Shown piece by piece: positions 8,521 through 16,659 of a stretch of DNA of 44,982 nucleotides (position 1 is its first letter; each line of letters begins with the position of its first letter). Source of the DNA: CAZOKZ01 sp964580585 (lineage in GTDB: Bacteria > Sumerlaeota > Sumerlaeia > SLMS01 > JAHLLQ01); assembly GCA_964580585.1 (NCBI GenBank), contig CAZOKZ010000037.1, positions 1 to 44,982 of the forward strand, given 5' to 3'. Below the pieces are notes generated by a model that was not told the DNA's origin, did not search any database, and worked only from the letters and a program-made list of their open reading frames with translations. The position numbers were made by a program, and so were the translations under genes.

Positions 8521-9168
8521 ATGAAGAAAATGTATTCTTTCAAACCATTGGCAATATTTATGTTAGGTGCTGGACTGACCATCGTGAACCCGGTTTATTC
8601 GGCGGGTGAAGAAGCAGCAGAAACGACGGAAACGATGGCAGAGACCGAGAGCGCCAATTTGCCCACTTATGCAATCGATAGCGTCCACTCGACGTTGATT
8701 TTCAGCGTCATGCATATGGGAGTTGGAAATTTTTACGGGCGGTTTAACAATGTGGCAGGCACCATCGTGTTTGATCCGGAAAAGGCGGAACAGAGCCAAA
8801 TCGATGTCACGATCGACATGAATTCGATCGATACGAATAATGCCGACCGCGATAAACATGTAAAAAGCAGCGATTATTTGACCGTCGAAGAACACCCGGA
8901 AGCGACGTTCAAAAGTTCATCGATTCGGCGCGTTGGTGAAAATACGTTCCAAATCAGCGGCGATCTGACATTTTTTGGTCAGACGAAACCGATCATGACG
9001 ACGTTTGTTTATCATGGGACGATGCAGGATAAATGGGGGAACACACGTGTTGGAGCCCAAGCCGAGTTCAGCATCAAACGAAGCGAATTCGGAGCGGATG
9101 GCGGTATTCCCGCCGTTGGCGATGAAGTGAAAATTATCATCAGCATCGAAGCCATTCAAGAATCATAA
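8521..9168 (+). CDS. YceI family periplasmic protein
   Basis: 215 residues. AAGGAG at 8509-8514 is well spaced for the ATG at 8521 but touches the other possible ATG at 8515, so 8521 is preferred; it also gives a classic MKK signal peptide with cleavage near VYSA-G. The mature domain is a full YceI lipocalin-like barrel: YAIDSVHSTLIFSVMHMGVG, FYGRFNNVAGTIVFD, a SxxYLTVEEHPEATFKS turn, GDLTFFGQTKP and GAQAEFSIKRSEFG. YceI proteins bind polyisoprenoid or similar amphiphilic lipids in the periplasm and are linked with stress and acid responses. Between the signal peptide and the domain is a short acidic Glu/Thr-rich linker. It stands alone, divergent from the MoxR operon and convergent with the next gene. 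Confidence 0.93.
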   Translation: MKKMYSFKPLAIFMLGAGLTIVNPVYSAGEEAAETTETMAETESANLPTYAIDSVHSTLIFSVMHMGVGNFYGRFNNVAGTIVFDPEKAEQSQIDVTIDMNSIDTNNADRDKHVKSSDYLTVEEHPEATFKSSSIRRVGENTFQISGDLTFFGQTKPIMTTFVYHGTMQDKWGNTRVGAQAEFSIKRSEFGADGGIPAVGDEVKIIISIEAIQES

Positions 9169-9193
9169 AGCGGATGGTCTCTTTGATTGGGGG

Positions 9194-9835
9194 TCACTCG
9201 GTGTCGAGTGGCTCCCAGTCCGTGACAAAAAAAACCTCGCAGGCACCGCCCCCCGTGTCGTTGCGCGAGCGTGAAGATTCCCATCTCCAGCCGTTTTCGC
9301 CGTAAATCTTAACCAAATACCCGACTAATCGTACGGAATCGCCACGTCTTAGACCGAGTAATTCACTTCTCAGGTTCGGTTGGTCGGGATCGGGGATGAT
9401 ATGCGTATTGGCAGTATTCTGCGCGATGTCGTTTTGATTGATGGTGATGTCTTCATACCGATAGCGGTAATTTCCCCATCGACCGCTTTGCGACCATTCA
9501 ATTTTTGAAATGTTTGGCTCAAGCGTAACCGGGCCCCATCCGAGAAGAAAATCCACGGGAGAGAGATCCGATTCCGCATCGAACCAGTATCGTTTGCGTG
9601 ACAAAATCACGGCGCTGATTTCATACTCGTCCGTCGCAAAAATTTCGAAATCCTCGAAAACCCCCAGAGGAGTCAGGTAACTCATTTCAGTTTGAATGGG
9701 TTGCCCGAATGGACCGGCTTCCCTCAGTTCTCCCTTGCTGCAAGCAATGGGAATCAGGGCGAGCAATATCAAGACAAACACCCCAACGATAACACGTGGG
9801 CTGCTCAGAAATTCTAGAAGGTCGTCCAGGCTCAT
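9194..9835 (-). CDS. membrane-anchored protein of a widespread unknown family
   Basis: 213 residues from the ATG at 9835; AAGGAG lies 12 nt upstream. A start at 9868 is possible but has a poorly placed site. One transmembrane segment (VIVGVFVLILLALIPIA, about 16-32) is followed by a periplasmic domain. The domain keeps a pattern that I know from many proteobacterial hypothetical proteins: a LGWGPV segment, I-x-x-SQ-x-GRW, a TANTHIIP segment, a RGD-x-VRL-x-GYLV strand and a terminal GWRWESS-x-S-x-DTG-x-GACEV. No catalytic role has been described to my knowledge. The conserved C-terminal GACEV places a Cys in the same spot as in relatives. It stands 103 bp beyond a hairpin terminator that follows recN, so it is probably transcribed alone. 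Confidence 0.75.
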   Translation of the reverse strand: MSLDDLLEFLSSPRVIVGVFVLILLALIPIACSKGELREAGPFGQPIQTEMSYLTPLGVFEDFEIFATDEYEISAVILSRKRYWFDAESDLSPVDFLLGWGPVTLEPNISKIEWSQSGRWGNYRYRYEDITINQNDIAQNTANTHIIPDPDQPNLRSELLGLRRGDSVRLVGYLVKIYGENGWRWESSRSRNDTGGGACEVFFVTDWEPLDTE

Positions 9836-9937
9836 TTGGGTAAAGTACTCCTTGCAATCACAATACATACCTTACCCGTTTATATTCACCGGAACCAACA
9901 CTTTTAACAACTTTCTTTGTTCCTCCTATCGGTAACT

Positions 9938-9978
9938 AACCCGGCGAGACGACATGGCCGTGCACCCCGCCGGGTTTT
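9938..9978 (-). terminator. hairpin terminator after recN
   Basis: AACCCGGCG (9938-9946) pairs perfectly with CGCCGGGTT (9968-9976). The hairpin lies 23 bp past the recN stop. The T-run is on the plus-strand side (GGGTTTTCC), so as a minus-strand terminator it has only a weak T-tract; it may work in either direction. Confidence 0.5.
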
Positions 9979-9998
9979 CCACCCTGTTACGACCGTCC

Positions 9999-11714
9999 CT
10001 AAGCTGGTATTTTCATCATTTCTCCGGCAAGTTCGAGGCTCTTGCTGCTGGTTGCTCCATCCAGCAGGCGTGCGAGTTCCAATTGGCGTTGCGATTCGCG
10101 AACCAGGGATACGCTTGTGGTGGTACGGCCCTTGGTGGTTTTCTTTTCGACCAGAAAATGGGCGGTTGCTCGCGAGGCAATGGTGGGTTGGTGGGTTACG
10201 CAAATGACTTGGTGTGTGCGGGCCAGAGAGCAGAGAGCATTTGCAACTTTTACAGCGGCTTGTCCACTCAAGCCTGCGTCGATTTCGTCGAAAACCTGAA
10301 TTGGAATGCGTTCTTTTTCCGCGGTAATTGTATGCAAAGCCAGTAATACGCGGGATAATTCTCCGCCAGAGGCTACCTGTTGCAACGGTTGAATATCTTC
10401 ACCGGGGTTGGCGCTGAAAAGGAACTCCACTTGCTCGGCCCCTTCGGCGCAGATCCGAATGCGCTCGTCTTTGTCATTCAAAACCTCGATTCCATTGGAT
10501 TGCCAGGGACGCAGACGAACTTCGAATTGAGCGTGGGGGAGCGATAATTCCTTCAGGCTCGTTTTGAGTTGCCGACAAAACAGCGCACGCGACGTTTGTC
10601 GGATTGCCGATAATTTTGCAGCAGCGGCTATCAGTTCTTTAGAACGTGTTTGAAGTTCTTTTTCGAGCGCTTCGCGTTCTGTGTCCCGGTTGGCCAATTG
10701 ATGCGCTTCTTCTTTCATGTCCTTCAGTACGTTCAGGATATGAGGAATACCCGCGCCATGCTTGCGCTCCAGACGATGGATGGCTTCCAATCGCGATTCA
10801 ATTTCTTCGAGTCGTTCGGGATCATGGTCGAGATTCGCGGCGTATTTTTCCATCTCGCGCGTCAATTCTTCGATTTGCGCAACGGCTCCATCGATCAGTT
10901 GTTCGCTGGATTCCAGGCTCGAATCGATGGCTGTCATTTTCCCTAGTACCTGCTGCACCTGGCCCAGCAGATCGATGGCACAGATCAATTCTCCCTCACC
11001 CTCGCTCAAAAGGTGCGTTGCGTGTGCGGCGTGCTGTTGCAGTTGGTCTGCATGAGCGAGCCGCTCGCGTTCGGTTTTCAGCTCCTCAACCTCGTCGGGT
11101 TGTAGTCCCAAATCTTCTATTTCGTGAATTTGGAACTCCAGAAAATCCAGTCTTTGGCGCCAGGATCGGTCATCATTTTCCAGGCTTTCGTATTGGGTTA
11201 AAACCTCGGTGTATTGTCGATAGGCGGTGGCAACGGTGTCCCGTTGCTTTTCATGTTTCCCCACGGCGTCGAAGACTTCGCGTTGGCGTGCCGGCAAGGT
11301 GAGCTTCTGTCCTTGATGTTGAACGTGAACGTCGGCGAGTAATTCGCCTAATTCAGCCAATTGGTTTACTGTGACCAATTTGCCGTTGATCCAGGCGCGG
11401 CTGCGTCCTTTCAGAAGGATTTCACGTCGAATAATGAGTTCACCGGGGTCGGCGGTAGCCAGAAACTGCCCTTCAAGCCACTCCTGGATGGGTGGTAAGC
11501 CCCCTGTTTCCAGCACCGCCTCTACCGCTGCGCGTTCGGCTCCCGTGCGAACGGAAGAAGGTTGCGCACGTTCACCGAATAGCAGTCCAATTGCTTCGAG
11601 TAAGATTGTTTTGCCCGACCCTGTTTCGCCAGTAATGACGTTTAATCCCGTACCCAGTTCAATCTCGACCGATTCAGCCAGAGCTAGGTTACGAATTCGC
11701 AGCAGCGTCAGCAT
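9999..11714 (-). CDS. recN: DNA repair protein RecN
   Basis: 571 residues. SMC-like ATPase that promotes cohesion and double-strand break repair. Walker A GETGSGKT at 29-36, the RecN-typical start MLTLLRIRNLALAESVEIEL, HVQHQGQKLTLPARQREVFD before the coiled coil, a long coiled-coil of Glu/Lys heptads at about 160-360, then the ABC signature part ASGGELSRVLLAL and Walker B VFDEIDAGLSG near 475, ending with the switch HQPTIA. All expected parts are present and the length matches E. coli RecN (553). The start at 11714 is chosen because GAGG lies 7 nt upstream and the first residues then match the family; an earlier start at 11777 adds an unrelated leader. In other bacteria the gene is SOS-controlled; I did not find a LexA box here. 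Confidence 0.97.
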   Translation of the reverse strand: MLTLLRIRNLALAESVEIELGTGLNVITGETGSGKTILLEAIGLLFGERAQPSSVRTGAERAAVEAVLETGGLPPIQEWLEGQFLATADPGELIIRREILLKGRSRAWINGKLVTVNQLAELGELLADVHVQHQGQKLTLPARQREVFDAVGKHEKQRDTVATAYRQYTEVLTQYESLENDDRSWRQRLDFLEFQIHEIEDLGLQPDEVEELKTERERLAHADQLQQHAAHATHLLSEGEGELICAIDLLGQVQQVLGKMTAIDSSLESSEQLIDGAVAQIEELTREMEKYAANLDHDPERLEEIESRLEAIHRLERKHGAGIPHILNVLKDMKEEAHQLANRDTEREALEKELQTRSKELIAAAAKLSAIRQTSRALFCRQLKTSLKELSLPHAQFEVRLRPWQSNGIEVLNDKDERIRICAEGAEQVEFLFSANPGEDIQPLQQVASGGELSRVLLALHTITAEKERIPIQVFDEIDAGLSGQAAVKVANALCSLARTHQVICVTHQPTIASRATAHFLVEKKTTKGRTTTSVSLVRESQRQLELARLLDGATSSKSLELAGEMMKIPA

Positions 11715-11947
11715 TTTCAGTCCTCGTTCGCAGTTGGTAGGCGAAGTAAAACCGAAAAACCCCGCCGAGTCAAACAAAAAGCGAAGGCTTGGTGAAGAAA
11801 AAGCGACTGCCGCGCTTCAAACATTTTTCCAATACGTCGTCTTTGACTTGTCATTCCCGGCTATGCGAGGCAAACTAAACGGGATATAAATCGCGTCTGA
11901 AGGGTTGAATTGTTCGATTGTTTGGCAGTTTATTCACACAGGCGATT

Positions 11948-14900
11948 ATGACTTTGTCCGAAAAAAAGTTTCAATCCATCAGCCGGTTGCCGGTTTGGAG
12001 TTTCACGGCGTCCGGTTTTGTATTGGGAATGTTGTTTTCTTTGGGTGCCATCGCGGGCGATGCCTGGTTGATGGATCTCGATTTCAGTTGGAGCTCGATT
12101 CATCAGTTACATTTGGATCACCCACTTTTATTGATCACGGACGTGGCGCCCTTTTTATGCGCATGGTTTGCGCGTCAAATCGGTCTCAGCCAGCAGGCTC
12201 TCCAGCGTAAAAACCTCGAACTGGCAACCAGTCGCGCCCACATCCAGACGATTTTGGAAACGGCGGCAGACGGAATTCTGACGTTTGATGACGATGGCAC
12301 GGTTTCGTCCATCAATTCGGCGGTGAGCGAGATATTTGGTTATGCCAAGGACGAAATCGTCGGCAAATCGATCCATCTGTTGCTTCCCGCTACCCAACAA
12401 AATGACAGCGGCGAGTTCCTGGTGCGCTATGTCGCGGCGTTCGAGCCAGCCAATGTTCCTGCGCGTCGCGAGTTTATCGGAGTACGCAAAGACGGTTCGA
12501 CGTTTCCGATCGAACTTTCGGTCAGTAACATTCTGGAAAACGATGGAAGGATATTTACGTGCATCGTGCGCGATATTACCGATCGCAAGCAGGCCGAGCG
12601 TGAATTGCACGAGAAGGACAAGCATTATCGCCAGTTGGTAGATCACCTGGTCGAAGGGCTGGTAATCATTAAATTCGATCAGCAATTCACCTTTGCGAAT
12701 CCGGCGGCAGGCCAGATTTTCGGCTTGGACTCGCAAACCCTGATGACCCAGTCGATCCAGGATTTTTTCGCCGCCGAAGAAGTCGAAAGCTTTGCCGATC
12801 GGATGATGGCTTGCCGGGAGGGGGCGCCGAAATCGTTGGAATGTTTCATGACGCGCGCCGACGGAGAGCGACGTTATATTTCAGCCGTTCTTACGCCAGA
12901 ACGCGATGCGCACAATGAAATCGTTGGCGTGATGGCAATGATCAAGGACACCACGGAGGAGTATCGCGCCTCGAAGATGCAATGGGCGGCTTACCAGTTG
13001 GCCGAAATCACGCAAACCGCCAGCGATATGCAGGAATTTTATGCGGAAACTCACGAGGTGGTTGCCGAGTTAATGCCCGCCAGAAACTTGTATATCGCCT
13101 GGATTAATTCGGAAACCGGATTGCTTGAATTTCCCTATTTCGTTGATGCGTATGATCAACGTCCGGAATCGCGTCCTGCCGACGAAGGATTGACTGGTTA
13201 CTTGATCCAAAAAGGCACGTCGTTGCTGCTCAATCGCGAAAATCGCGAGCAAATGGCGCACGAAATGGGGGTCGAATGTCACGGAACGCGGGCTACGGAT
13301 TGGCTGGGGGTTCCGTTGCGCGAAGGCGACGTCGTCCAGGGCGCTCTCGTGGTTCAAAGCTACGATGATAAAACGTGCTACAGCCAGAATGAATGCGATT
13401 TGCTCGTTTATGTCGGGCAACACCTCTCCAATGCCATTGCACATAAAAAAGCCACCGAGGCGTTGAAGGAAAGCGAAGAGCGTTATGCCTTGGTATCGCG
13501 CGGCGCCAACGATGGGCTGATCGATTGGGATCTGAAGCGACGGACGCTTTACATCAGTCCCCGATGGAAGGAAATGCTCGGCTACCTCGATCACGAAATT
13601 CCCAACCGAATCAGTTCGTGCATTCGTTTGATTCACCCGGAAGATTACCCGCGCGTGAAAGCGGAGATCAGCGCACATTGGAAAGGGGCCACGCCACATT
13701 TCCAAAGCGAAATCCGCATGAAACACGCCGATGGCACTTACCGATGGATGCTTTGCCGTGGGATTGCCATTCGGGACGATAGCATGCGTGTGACGCGGAT
13801 GGCGGGTTCACAAACCGATATTACCGAACGACGCGTTGCCGAAGACCAACTGCTTTTCGATGCGTTCCATGACGCGTTGACCGGCTTGCCGAATCGAAAT
13901 TTGTTCACCGATCGTCTCGAACATTCTCTTTCGCGCTCAAAACGACACGACGACTACACCTTTGCCGTTCTGTTCCTGGATCTCGACCGTTTCAAGATTC
14001 TCAACGATAGCATGGGTCACATGGTAGGCGACCAAATGCTCGAAATCGTCGGGCGTCGGCTTGCGCGTTGCATTCGTCCGGGCGATACCGTTGCGCGGTT
14101 TGGCGGCGACGAATTTTCGATTTTGCTCGATGGCGTTTCGCACGAAACCGACGTGACAGCGGTGGCTAAACGCATTCAGGAAGAGATTTCCTCGCCCGTA
14201 CTGCTGAAGGGGCGTGAACTAATAACATCCGCGAGCATCGGCATTGCGGTCAGTTCCTCGCAATATCAAACGCCAGAGGAACTTTTGCGCGACGCAGACA
14301 TTGCGCTCTATCGCGCCAAGGCAACGGGCAAAGATCGCTACGAAATGTTCGACAAGGCCATGCATGCGCGTGCCGTCGCCCTGCTTGAGTTGGAAAACGA
14401 TCTGCGCCGGGCGATTGATCGCAGCGAGTTTCTGCTGCATTATCAACCTTTCGTTTCCTTGGAGACAGGTCGGTTGACTGGCTTCGAGGCTTTGCTGCGG
14501 TGGAATCATCCCGAGCGTGGAATTATTTCACCCGAGCGATTCATTTCGTTGGCGGAAGAAACGGGCCTGATTCATCGGATTGGAACATGGGCGTTGGAGG
14601 CGGCTTGCGCGCAATTGAAGGAATGGCAGGATCGATTCGTTGTGCCAAAACGCGCCAAGCCCACGCCCGAACGGCCGTATGAAAAACTCAGCATGAACGT
14701 GAATTTGTCGGTGAAGCAGTTCCTGCGCACGGACCTTGATCGTCAGATTCTCGATACGGTTACCGAAAAAGGTCTGAAACCGTCGTCGGTGAAGCTTGAA
14801 ATCACGGAAAGCGTCCTGATGGAAAACCCGGAAACCACGTTGCCGATGATTAAACGGCTGGTAGATCGGGGATTTTGTTTCCACCTTGATGATTTTGGCA

Positions 14901-15220
14901 CCGGGTTTTCGTCGCTCAGCTACCTGCATCAATTTCCGATCGATACAATCAAGGTCGATCGATCCTTCATTCGCAACATCGAACGAGGAGGCAAAAACCT
15001 GGAGTTGGTGCGTTCGGTGATCATGTTGGCGCGGAATCTGGAGATTGGAATCACGGCGGAAGGCGTGGAAAACTTTGCCCAAGTGGACCTGCTTCACGGC
15101 ATGCAGTGCCAGACGATCCAGGGGTATTATATCGCGAAGCCTTTGCCTGCCGTTGAAGCGGGTAAACTGATTGCGCAAAACCGGGTGTGGGATGTGAAAG
15201 CCTCCGACGTGATGATCTAG
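11948..15220 (+). CDS. PAS/GAF sensor with GGDEF and EAL domains (c-di-GMP)
   Basis: 1090 residues from the ATG at 11948. Two transmembrane segments lie in the first 80 residues. Then come PAS 1 (about 95-215), PAS 2 (220-340), a GAF domain (about 350-500), a PAS_3 fold (LIDWDLKRRTLYISPRWKEM, about 510-635), a diguanylate cyclase with intact RFGGDEFSILLDG (GGDEF at 719-723) and an intact inhibitory I-site RPGD five residues ahead, and an EAL phosphodiesterase with EALLRW (847-852) and DDFGTGFSSLSYL (about 981). Both the cyclase and the esterase look catalytically competent, so it may switch between making and degrading c-di-GMP in response to signals at the PAS/GAF part. The gene is transcribed alone and divergent from recN. 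Confidence 0.95.
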   Translation: MTLSEKKFQSISRLPVWSFTASGFVLGMLFSLGAIAGDAWLMDLDFSWSSIHQLHLDHPLLLITDVAPFLCAWFARQIGLSQQALQRKNLELATSRAHIQTILETAADGILTFDDDGTVSSINSAVSEIFGYAKDEIVGKSIHLLLPATQQNDSGEFLVRYVAAFEPANVPARREFIGVRKDGSTFPIELSVSNILENDGRIFTCIVRDITDRKQAERELHEKDKHYRQLVDHLVEGLVIIKFDQQFTFANPAAGQIFGLDSQTLMTQSIQDFFAAEEVESFADRMMACREGAPKSLECFMTRADGERRYISAVLTPERDAHNEIVGVMAMIKDTTEEYRASKMQWAAYQLAEITQTASDMQEFYAETHEVVAELMPARNLYIAWINSETGLLEFPYFVDAYDQRPESRPADEGLTGYLIQKGTSLLLNRENREQMAHEMGVECHGTRATDWLGVPLREGDVVQGALVVQSYDDKTCYSQNECDLLVYVGQHLSNAIAHKKATEALKESEERYALVSRGANDGLIDWDLKRRTLYISPRWKEMLGYLDHEIPNRISSCIRLIHPEDYPRVKAEISAHWKGATPHFQSEIRMKHADGTYRWMLCRGIAIRDDSMRVTRMAGSQTDITERRVAEDQLLFDAFHDALTGLPNRNLFTDRLEHSLSRSKRHDDYTFAVLFLDLDRFKILNDSMGHMVGDQMLEIVGRRLARCIRPGDTVARFGGDEFSILLDGVSHETDVTAVAKRIQEEISSPVLLKGRELITSASIGIAVSSSQYQTPEELLRDADIALYRAKATGKDRYEMFDKAMHARAVALLELENDLRRAIDRSEFLLHYQPFVSLETGRLTGFEALLRWNHPERGIISPERFISLAEETGLIHRIGTWALEAACAQLKEWQDRFVVPKRAKPTPERPYEKLSMNVNLSVKQFLRTDLDRQILDTVTEKGLKPSSVKLEITESVLMENPETTLPMIKRLVDRGFCFHLDDFGTGFSSLSYLHQFPIDTIKVDRSFIRNIERGGKNLELVRSVIMLARNLEIGITAEGVENFAQVDLLHGMQCQTIQGYYIAKPLPAVEAGKLIAQNRVWDVKASDVMI

Positions 15221-15552
15221 CGGAATGGAACCTGTAGCAGGACGCCAACCCGATGCCCTCGATTCCCATTCTTGCGCGTTCTGCGCCTTGTTTTGAACGA
15301 AAAAAAGAATAAACTCGCAGGTCGTTTCCAAGGCCGCATTCTTCCGTCAAAGTCGCAATCCCTGTCACGTCCTGATTTCGAGTTGACAGTTTTTATTTCT
15401 TCTTTCGATTCCTTTCGTCGTCGGGACGGTGCAGTTGTGAAGAACCCGGCCCTGTCAAAGGTGCCTCTTGCGGCGAGGGGGCGTAATCCGCTAGGACGAC
15501 GCCACGGCGGGCGCGGCCCCCTAGTGTCTCATACTCTATTGGTAAAAAACGA
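15221..15552 (+). other. 332-bp gap; GC-rich structured leader before the MscS gene
   Basis: No coding frame is convincing here. AGGGGGC (15476-15482) pairs with GCCCCCT (15516-15522) around an inner CCGC (15488-15491)/GCGG (15507-15510) pair, ending 31 nt before the ATG. It has no T-run, so a leader structure is more likely than a terminator. A TTGACA at 15383-15388 could be a -35 box, but no good -10 follows. I could not match a known riboswitch. Confidence 0.3.
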
Positions 15553-16632
15553 ATGATTCCATTTTTCTCATCACGAACACTCCGGCTTCTTGTTTGCTTC
15601 ACCTATTTTTTGTTTGCGGGTTTGGTTCCACTCGCCGCTCAAACGAAAACCGACGATCAGCCAACCACGCTGGTTACGGTGGCCGAAGCATCGGCTCTCG
15701 ATAATTTGAGTGACGATTTCAAGCAATATGGCAAGGAGCACCCCGTGTTGCAGGTCATTATCGATGTTCTGAATTATCCGCTGATTCCCGTTCAGGGGAC
15801 CAACATCACCGTATTGAAATTGATCGTCGCGTTGATTTTGATCATGATCGGGATGTCGGTGGCCAAGCGCCTTTCGATCGTTGTCGAGCGACGCCTGTTC
15901 CATCGTGTCAATATCCCGCGTGGATACCGATTGTTCCTGGCTCGGCTGGTGCACTTTTTCCTCGCAGTGATGTTCATCTTGTGGGGGCTTCAATTCTCCG
16001 GAATTCCACTTGGGATTTTTGCCTTCCTGGGCGGTGCCATTGCCATTGCCGTTGGTTTTGGTGCGCAGGAAGTCCTGGCGAATTTCATCGGTGGTTTGAT
16101 CCTGATGTTTGAAAAGCCCATTCGCCAGGGCGACTTGATCGAGTTCGACGGCGCGCGCGGCAGCGTCGAGGAAATCGGTCCCCGATGTACACGCATTCTG
16201 ATGCCCGGTAACGTGGATATGCTCGTTCCCAACCGCCAGTTGCTGGAAAACAAGCTGATCAACTGGACGTTGACCGATAAACAAGTGCGGTCGGACGTTG
16301 TTGTGGGTGTCGCATACGGTTCACCCACACGCACGGTGGAAAAAATCCTCTACCAGGCAGTCGAGGAAATTGAGCAAATCGATCGGGAACCGAAACCGAT
16401 CGTGCTCTTCGAGGATTTTGGCGATAATTCATTGGCGTTCCGCGTGTATTTCTGGGTCACGGTTTCCTCTTTCATGGCGCAGCGTAAAATCCAGAGCGAC
16501 GTGCGATTCCGTGTCGATGAATTATGCGCCGAACACGGCATCACGATTGCCTTCCCGCAACGCGACGTGCATTTGGATACATTGTCGCCGCTCCAGGTAC
16601 AACTGATGCGCGACCCCGAACCCGAAGCCTGA
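15553..16632 (+). CDS. MscS-type mechanosensitive channel
   Basis: 359 residues. N-terminal signal-like segment (LLVCFTYFLFAGLVPLAAQ), then three transmembrane helices between about 85 and 185. The pore-lining TM3 and start of the beta domain are clear: AFLGGAIAIAVGFGAQEVLA, then NFIGGLILMFEKPIRQGDLI and ITKIGPRCT-like IEEIGPRCTRI and the VPNRQLLENKLINWT segment that marks the MscS middle domain. The channel opens upon membrane tension and lets solutes leave during hypo-osmotic shock. The presence of an N-terminal periplasmic part is like the larger YnaI/MscM family members. It is followed 27 bp later by the unrecognised 616-residue gene, probably in one transcript. Confidence 0.93.
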   Translation: MIPFFSSRTLRLLVCFTYFLFAGLVPLAAQTKTDDQPTTLVTVAEASALDNLSDDFKQYGKEHPVLQVIIDVLNYPLIPVQGTNITVLKLIVALILIMIGMSVAKRLSIVVERRLFHRVNIPRGYRLFLARLVHFFLAVMFILWGLQFSGIPLGIFAFLGGAIAIAVGFGAQEVLANFIGGLILMFEKPIRQGDLIEFDGARGSVEEIGPRCTRILMPGNVDMLVPNRQLLENKLINWTLTDKQVRSDVVVGVAYGSPTRTVEKILYQAVEEIEQIDREPKPIVLFEDFGDNSLAFRVYFWVTVSSFMAQRKIQSDVRFRVDELCAEHGITIAFPQRDVHLDTLSPLQVQLMRDPEPEA

Positions 16633-16659
16633 TCTCCGTTCCCACCCGAGACGCCCCGT

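Noticed and set aside
14528..15331. 267-residue open frame opposite the EAL domain
   Set aside because: It covers the highly conserved EAL coding sequence and shows no domain of its own.
15423..15522. riboswitch or small structured RNA (SRP, c-di-GMP riboswitch) before the MscS gene
   Set aside because: I could not place any conserved core sequence of these RNAs; only generic GC-rich stems are visible.
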